Below are positions 60,906 to 64,000 of a stretch of DNA of 64,000 bases, piece by piece. The notes beneath the pieces were generated by a model, which saw only the letters and a list, made by a program, of their open reading frames with translations, was not told the DNA's origin and searched no databases. Every line of letters begins with the position of its first letter. The first letter of the stretch is position 1. Source of the stretch: Pseudomonas alloputida (GTDB lineage: Bacteria; Pseudomonadota; Gammaproteobacteria; Pseudomonadales; Pseudomonadaceae); NCBI RefSeq assembly GCF_021283545.2, contig NZ_CP128540.1, positions 1,957,501-2,021,500 on the forward strand, read 5' to 3'. Both the position numbers and the translations under genes were made by a program.

Positions 60906-63019
60906 CAGAACTCCAGCTCCGCGCTCACGCTCAGGCGGTGACGGCTGTCGTAGCGGTTCTGCAGGGCCGAGGTGGGTTCATCGTCCAGGCGCTGCTGCCA
61001 CAGCGCCGCCAGCTCCAGGTTGCTGCCATACACCCGAAAACGCTTGGCCAGGCGCAGGTCCAGACGCTCGTAGCGGTACTGGTTGAGGGCATCGTCACCG
61101 TAATAGAACAGCGCGCTCGACCAGCCGGCACCCCATTCGCGCATCCACCCGGCCGAGCCGCTGTTGCGGGCGCTGAGGCGACGGTCGTCGGGGTTGCTGG
61201 CCCAGGCATCGACGTAGGCATAGGTCAGGCGCAGGCGGTCGCGCAGGGTGGGGCGCCAGTCCATTTGCGCCTCGCTGCCGCTGAAACGGGCCTTGTTGGC
61301 GTTGCTGGCGATGTACTGATTGTTCCTCAGAGGCTCGCTGATCATGCCGGTGATCTCGTCGTAGAACAGCTTCACATCCAGGCTCAGGTCGAGGTCGCTG
61401 AAGTAGCCGTTGTAGCCTAGCTCGCGCGAGCGCATGCGCTCCTGTTCAAGGTCGCCAGGGCCACGGGTCTTGACGAAGTACTCACCGTTTTGCAGGCCGA
61501 ATGAATTGGGGGTGAGGTTCTTGACCGTGTAACTCCAGTTGACGTTGTTCTCGAACATGTCGGGCGAGCGCACCGCTTCGGAGTACACCGCACGCAGGCC
61601 GTGGCGCGGGGTGATCAGGTAGTTGACCGCAACGCGCGGGGTCAGCGAACTGCCAGACAGGCGCGAGTCTTCGAACATGGCCCCACCTTGCAGTATCCAG
61701 TGCTCGTCGGCCCGCCATTCCAGCTGGCCGAACAGGCGCCAGGTCTGGTCGTCGATGCTGCCGTTGAAGTAAGTCTGCGAGTCGGCGCGATCATAGCGGT
61801 AGTTCATGCCACTGAGCAGGCGCAGGCTGTCGGTCAGGCTCAGGGTGTCCTGGATTTCCAGGTCATAGCGGGTTTCACGGGTGCTCTGATCGACATCGCC
61901 GCAGACCTGCTCCTGTCCTCCCTGCTCCCATTGCTGCTGCACTTTCTGCAGAAGCCCTTTCATGGCAGGGTCATCAGTGGAAAGGGGGGCGCCAGTCGCA
62001 ATGCCGCGCGCCACTTTTTCGGCGAAGTCGGGGTTCATCTGCCAGAGCTGGGTCAGTTCGGGGCTGAACGACTGCAAGGCATCACAGGCGCGCCACACTT
62101 GCTGGCGATCAAAATGCTGGGCTGAACCCTGGATATAAAGGCTGTGTTCAGCGCTGAAGTCCTTGGTCCAGCGCAACGAGCCCGCATAGTCCTTGGCGTT
62201 GACGTCGGCATTGTTCCCGGACTCGTACTGCTGGAACACCGGTTGGTAGGTGTAGGGCCGCTGATTGCTGCCTTCCTTGGCCGCCAGTTGCCACTCCAGG
62301 GTCTGGTCGACCGCCAGGTTGTGGTTGGCGCTGAGGTTGAAGCGGGTCAGGCGGCGGCTGTCGCGGTAGTCCTGGCCGAACTGGTTCTCATCGAAGCCGT
62401 CGTCCTGTTGGCCCGACAGCGACAGGCGCATGTCGCCACCGTCCCAGCCCAAGCCGTGGCTGGCATAGAAGTCGTTGATACCGTCCTGGCCGCGTGTCAC
62501 TTTCAGCCGCGTACCATGGCTGTCGGCGGGTTTGCGGGTGAGGATGTTGACCACCGCCATCAGCGCGTTGGCGCCATAGCTGACGGTATTCGGGCCACGA
62601 AACACCTCGATGCGCTCGATATCCTCCATGGCCAAGGGGATGTCGCTCCAGTCCACCGTGGCCAGGCCTGCGCGGTATACCGAGCGGCCATCGATCAATA
62701 CCTGCATGCGCCGTGCGTCGTTGACGTTGCTGCCGTGGTAGTTGACCGTGGGTTGATTACCGGCACCGTAGCCGATCATCATGCCCGGTACCAGGCGCAG
62801 CAGTTCGGGGATGTCACGGGCACCGCTGGCGCGAATCAGTTCGCTGTCGAGTACGGTCATGCTGCCCGGGACAGCGGCGGGGGATTGTTTCAGGCGTGTG
62901 GCGGTCAGAACCTGTGGCAGGTCGGTGTTGTCGATGAACAGGTCGTCGGCCACGGCCTGACCGCCGAGCAGGGCGGTCAATAACAGCAGGCGCGGGTACG
63001 GGGGCGTGCCAGGGAACAC
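60905..63019 (-). CDS. TonB-dependent receptor of the colicin I/BtuB-like type
   Basis: The 704-aa protein has a signal peptide (LLLLTALLGGQAVADD, cut near residue 24), a TonB-box-like LPQVLTATRLKQ, a plug (AVPGSMTVLDSELIRASGAR, then VLIDGRSVYRAG and VEVFRGPNTVSYGANAL-like text) and a barrel ending in SAELEF. No STN signalling domain is present. The start is GTG with AAAGG seven bases upstream. I see no Fur box in the 227 bases before it. The ligand is unknown: a siderophore, cobalamin or another large chelate are all possible. Confidence 0.85.
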   Translation of the reverse strand: MFPGTPPYPRLLLLTALLGGQAVADDLFIDNTDLPQVLTATRLKQSPAAVPGSMTVLDSELIRASGARDIPELLRLVPGMMIGYGAGNQPTVNYHGSNVNDARRMQVLIDGRSVYRAGLATVDWSDIPLAMEDIERIEVFRGPNTVSYGANALMAVVNILTRKPADSHGTRLKVTRGQDGINDFYASHGLGWDGGDMRLSLSGQQDDGFDENQFGQDYRDSRRLTRFNLSANHNLAVDQTLEWQLAAKEGSNQRPYTYQPVFQQYESGNNADVNAKDYAGSLRWTKDFSAEHSLYIQGSAQHFDRQQVWRACDALQSFSPELTQLWQMNPDFAEKVARGIATGAPLSTDDPAMKGLLQKVQQQWEQGGQEQVCGDVDQSTRETRYDLEIQDTLSLTDSLRLLSGMNYRYDRADSQTYFNGSIDDQTWRLFGQLEWRADEHWILQGGAMFEDSRLSGSSLTPRVAVNYLITPRHGLRAVYSEAVRSPDMFENNVNWSYTVKNLTPNSFGLQNGEYFVKTRGPGDLEQERMRSRELGYNGYFSDLDLSLDVKLFYDEITGMISEPLRNNQYIASNANKARFSGSEAQMDWRPTLRDRLRLTYAYVDAWASNPDDRRLSARNSGSAGWMREWGAGWSSALFYYGDDALNQYRYERLDLRLAKRFRVYGSNLELAALWQQRLDDEPTSALQNRYDSRHRLSVSAELEF

Positions 63020-63199
63020 GGAGCGGCCTTTGTTTCAGGATTGAAACAGGCATGGTAACTGACCGTGGGGGTTTTGCCAGTGGGTGTCGGGCGTACGTCT
63101 TGAAAAGTACCGCGTGGCGGTGCTCGATCTCGACGGCTCCGAAAATGCCATGGCAAGTACCGCAAACGTCCAGACACTGGTTCTGTAGCAGGCGAGCCG

Positions 63200-63205
63200 T
63201 ATAAT
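63200..63205 (+). promoter_or_regulatory. Probable -10 element of gpsA
   Basis: A consensus TATAAT lies 41 bases before gpsA. The -35 region (CTGGTT at 17 bases) is weak. Confidence 0.5.
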
Positions 63206-63246
63206 GGCCGGGTCGCCACTTAACTTTTGGCTTTAATGGATTGGAT

Positions 63247-64000
63247 ATGACTGAACAGCAACCTGTTGCGGTTCTGGGCGGCGGCAGCTTCGGCACCGCC
63301 GTGGCAAACCTGCTGGCGGAAAACGGTGTGCCGGTGCGCCAATGGATGCGCGACCCGGCGCAGGCCGAGGCCATGCGTGTGAATCGCGAGAATCCGCGCT
63401 ATCTCAAGGGTATCCGCCTGCACGATGGGGTTGAGCCGGTCAACGACTTGCTGGCCACCCTGCAGGCCAGCGAGCTGATCTTCGTTGCCCTGCCATCGAG
63501 TGCCTTGCGCAGCGTGCTGGCACCGCATGCCGAGCTGCTGCGCGGCAAGGGCCTGGTCAGCCTGACCAAGGGCATCGAAGCGCAAAGCTTCAAGCTGATG
63601 AGCCAGATCCTCGAAGAGATCGCCCCCGAGGCGCGCATCGGCGTTTTGTCGGGGCCCAACCTGGCGCGCGAAATCGCCGAACATGCGCTGACTGCCACAG
63701 TGGTGGCCAGTGAGCACGAAGACCTGTGCCAGCAGGTACAGGCCGTACTGCACGGGCGCACCTTCCGCGTCTACGCCAGTGCCGACCGTTTCGGCGTCGA
63801 ACTGGGCGGTGCACTGAAGAACGTCTACGCGATCATCGCCGGCATGGCGGTGGCCTTGGGGATGGGCGAGAACACCAAGAGCATGCTGATTACCCGGGCC
63901 TTGGCCGAGATGACCCGTTTCGCCGTCAGCCAGGGCGCCAACCCCATGACGTTCCTCGGCCTGGCCGGTGTCGGTGACCTGATCGTCACCTGCTCCTCGC
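63247..64000 (+). CDS. gpsA: Glycerol-3-phosphate dehydrogenase [NAD(P)+] (3' partial)
   Basis: The first 251 codons are in the window, and the frame is still open at the end. It has the N-terminal NAD(P) fold [21 protein letters not shown], the GpsA features [13 protein letters not shown], and the catalytic Lys in [16 protein letters not shown]. It makes sn-glycerol 3-phosphate for phospholipid synthesis. It is divergent from the TonB-receptor gene. Confidence 0.95.
   Translation, partial: MTEQQPVAVLGGGSFGTAVANLLAENGVPVRQWMRDPAQAEAMRVNRENPRYLKGIRLHDGVEPVNDLLATLQASELIFVALPSSALRSVLAPHAELLRGKGLVSLTKGIEAQSFKLMSQILEEIAPEARIGVLSGPNLAREIAEHALTATVVASEHEDLCQQVQAVLHGRTFRVYASADRFGVELGGALKNVYAIIAGMAVALGMGENTKSMLITRALAEMTRFAVSQGANPMTFLGLAGVGDLIVTCSS

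Overview
The window is a 64 kb stretch of a GC-rich chromosome from a fluorescent Pseudomonas, most likely of the P. putida group. The evidence is a pyoverdine locus, a gltA-sdhCDAB-sucAB-lpdG-sucCD block, fabAB next to a hybrid kinase, and several copies of the P. putida-type REP sequence (core GCGGGTTTACCCGC). From memory the gene order resembles the P. putida KT2440 region between its last pyoverdine synthetase gene and gpsA; no search was possible. I saw no insertion sequence, prophage, CRISPR array, rRNA or tRNA.

Bases 1-21.9 kb are the pyoverdine region. It opens with the 3' two modules of a peptide synthetase (predicted Ser, then a hydroxyornithine-type residue, then thioesterase) and an esterase. 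Facing them is the leftward run pvdM-pvdN-pvdO-pvdE-fpvA (periplasmic maturation, export of the precursor across the inner membrane, outer-membrane receptor). pvdP (tyrosinase) runs rightward, followed by the leftward export operon pvdR-pvdT-opmQ and a divergent ECF sigma gene (fpvI-like). Three perfect TAAAT-N16-CGT promoters of the PvdS class lie before pvdM, pvdP and pvdR, and a Fur-box-like site lies before the sigma gene. Cytoplasmic precursor synthesis, export, periplasmic maturation, secretion and uptake are therefore wired to iron through two sigma layers. PvdS itself and the anti-sigma FpvR are not in the window.

Bases 22-34 kb are a mixed accessory and housekeeping stretch: a degenerate receiver protein, an MHS-family transporter, the mqsRA toxin-antitoxin pair with its AACCT-N3-AGGTT operator, the divergent etfQO and etfBA genes, a periplasmic solute-binding protein, a lipoprotein/OmpA-like pair, a MocR-type regulator, and a YkgJ/START-domain pair.

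Bases 34-47 kb hold the TCA-cycle block. gltA is divergent from sdhCDAB, then sucA, sucB, lpdG, sucC and sucD. Near-consensus sigma-70 promoters serve gltA and sdhC. The sucA and sucC leaders are highly structured.

Bases 47-64 kb hold brnQ, a DUF599 membrane protein, a small lipoprotein, two hotdog thioesterases, htpG, a dienelactone hydrolase, a pirin, an exported amidohydrolase, fabA-fabB, an overlapping three-gene unit (TonB receptor, ABC-type binding protein, hybrid histidine kinase) and the 5' part of gpsA.

The observations I find least explained are: loss of metal ligands in PvdM; the translationally overlapped receptor/binding-protein/kinase unit; alternative RNA stems before sucA and sucC; two PsrA-type operators (etf and START-protein promoters); and the phosphoacceptor-less receiver next to the sigma gene.
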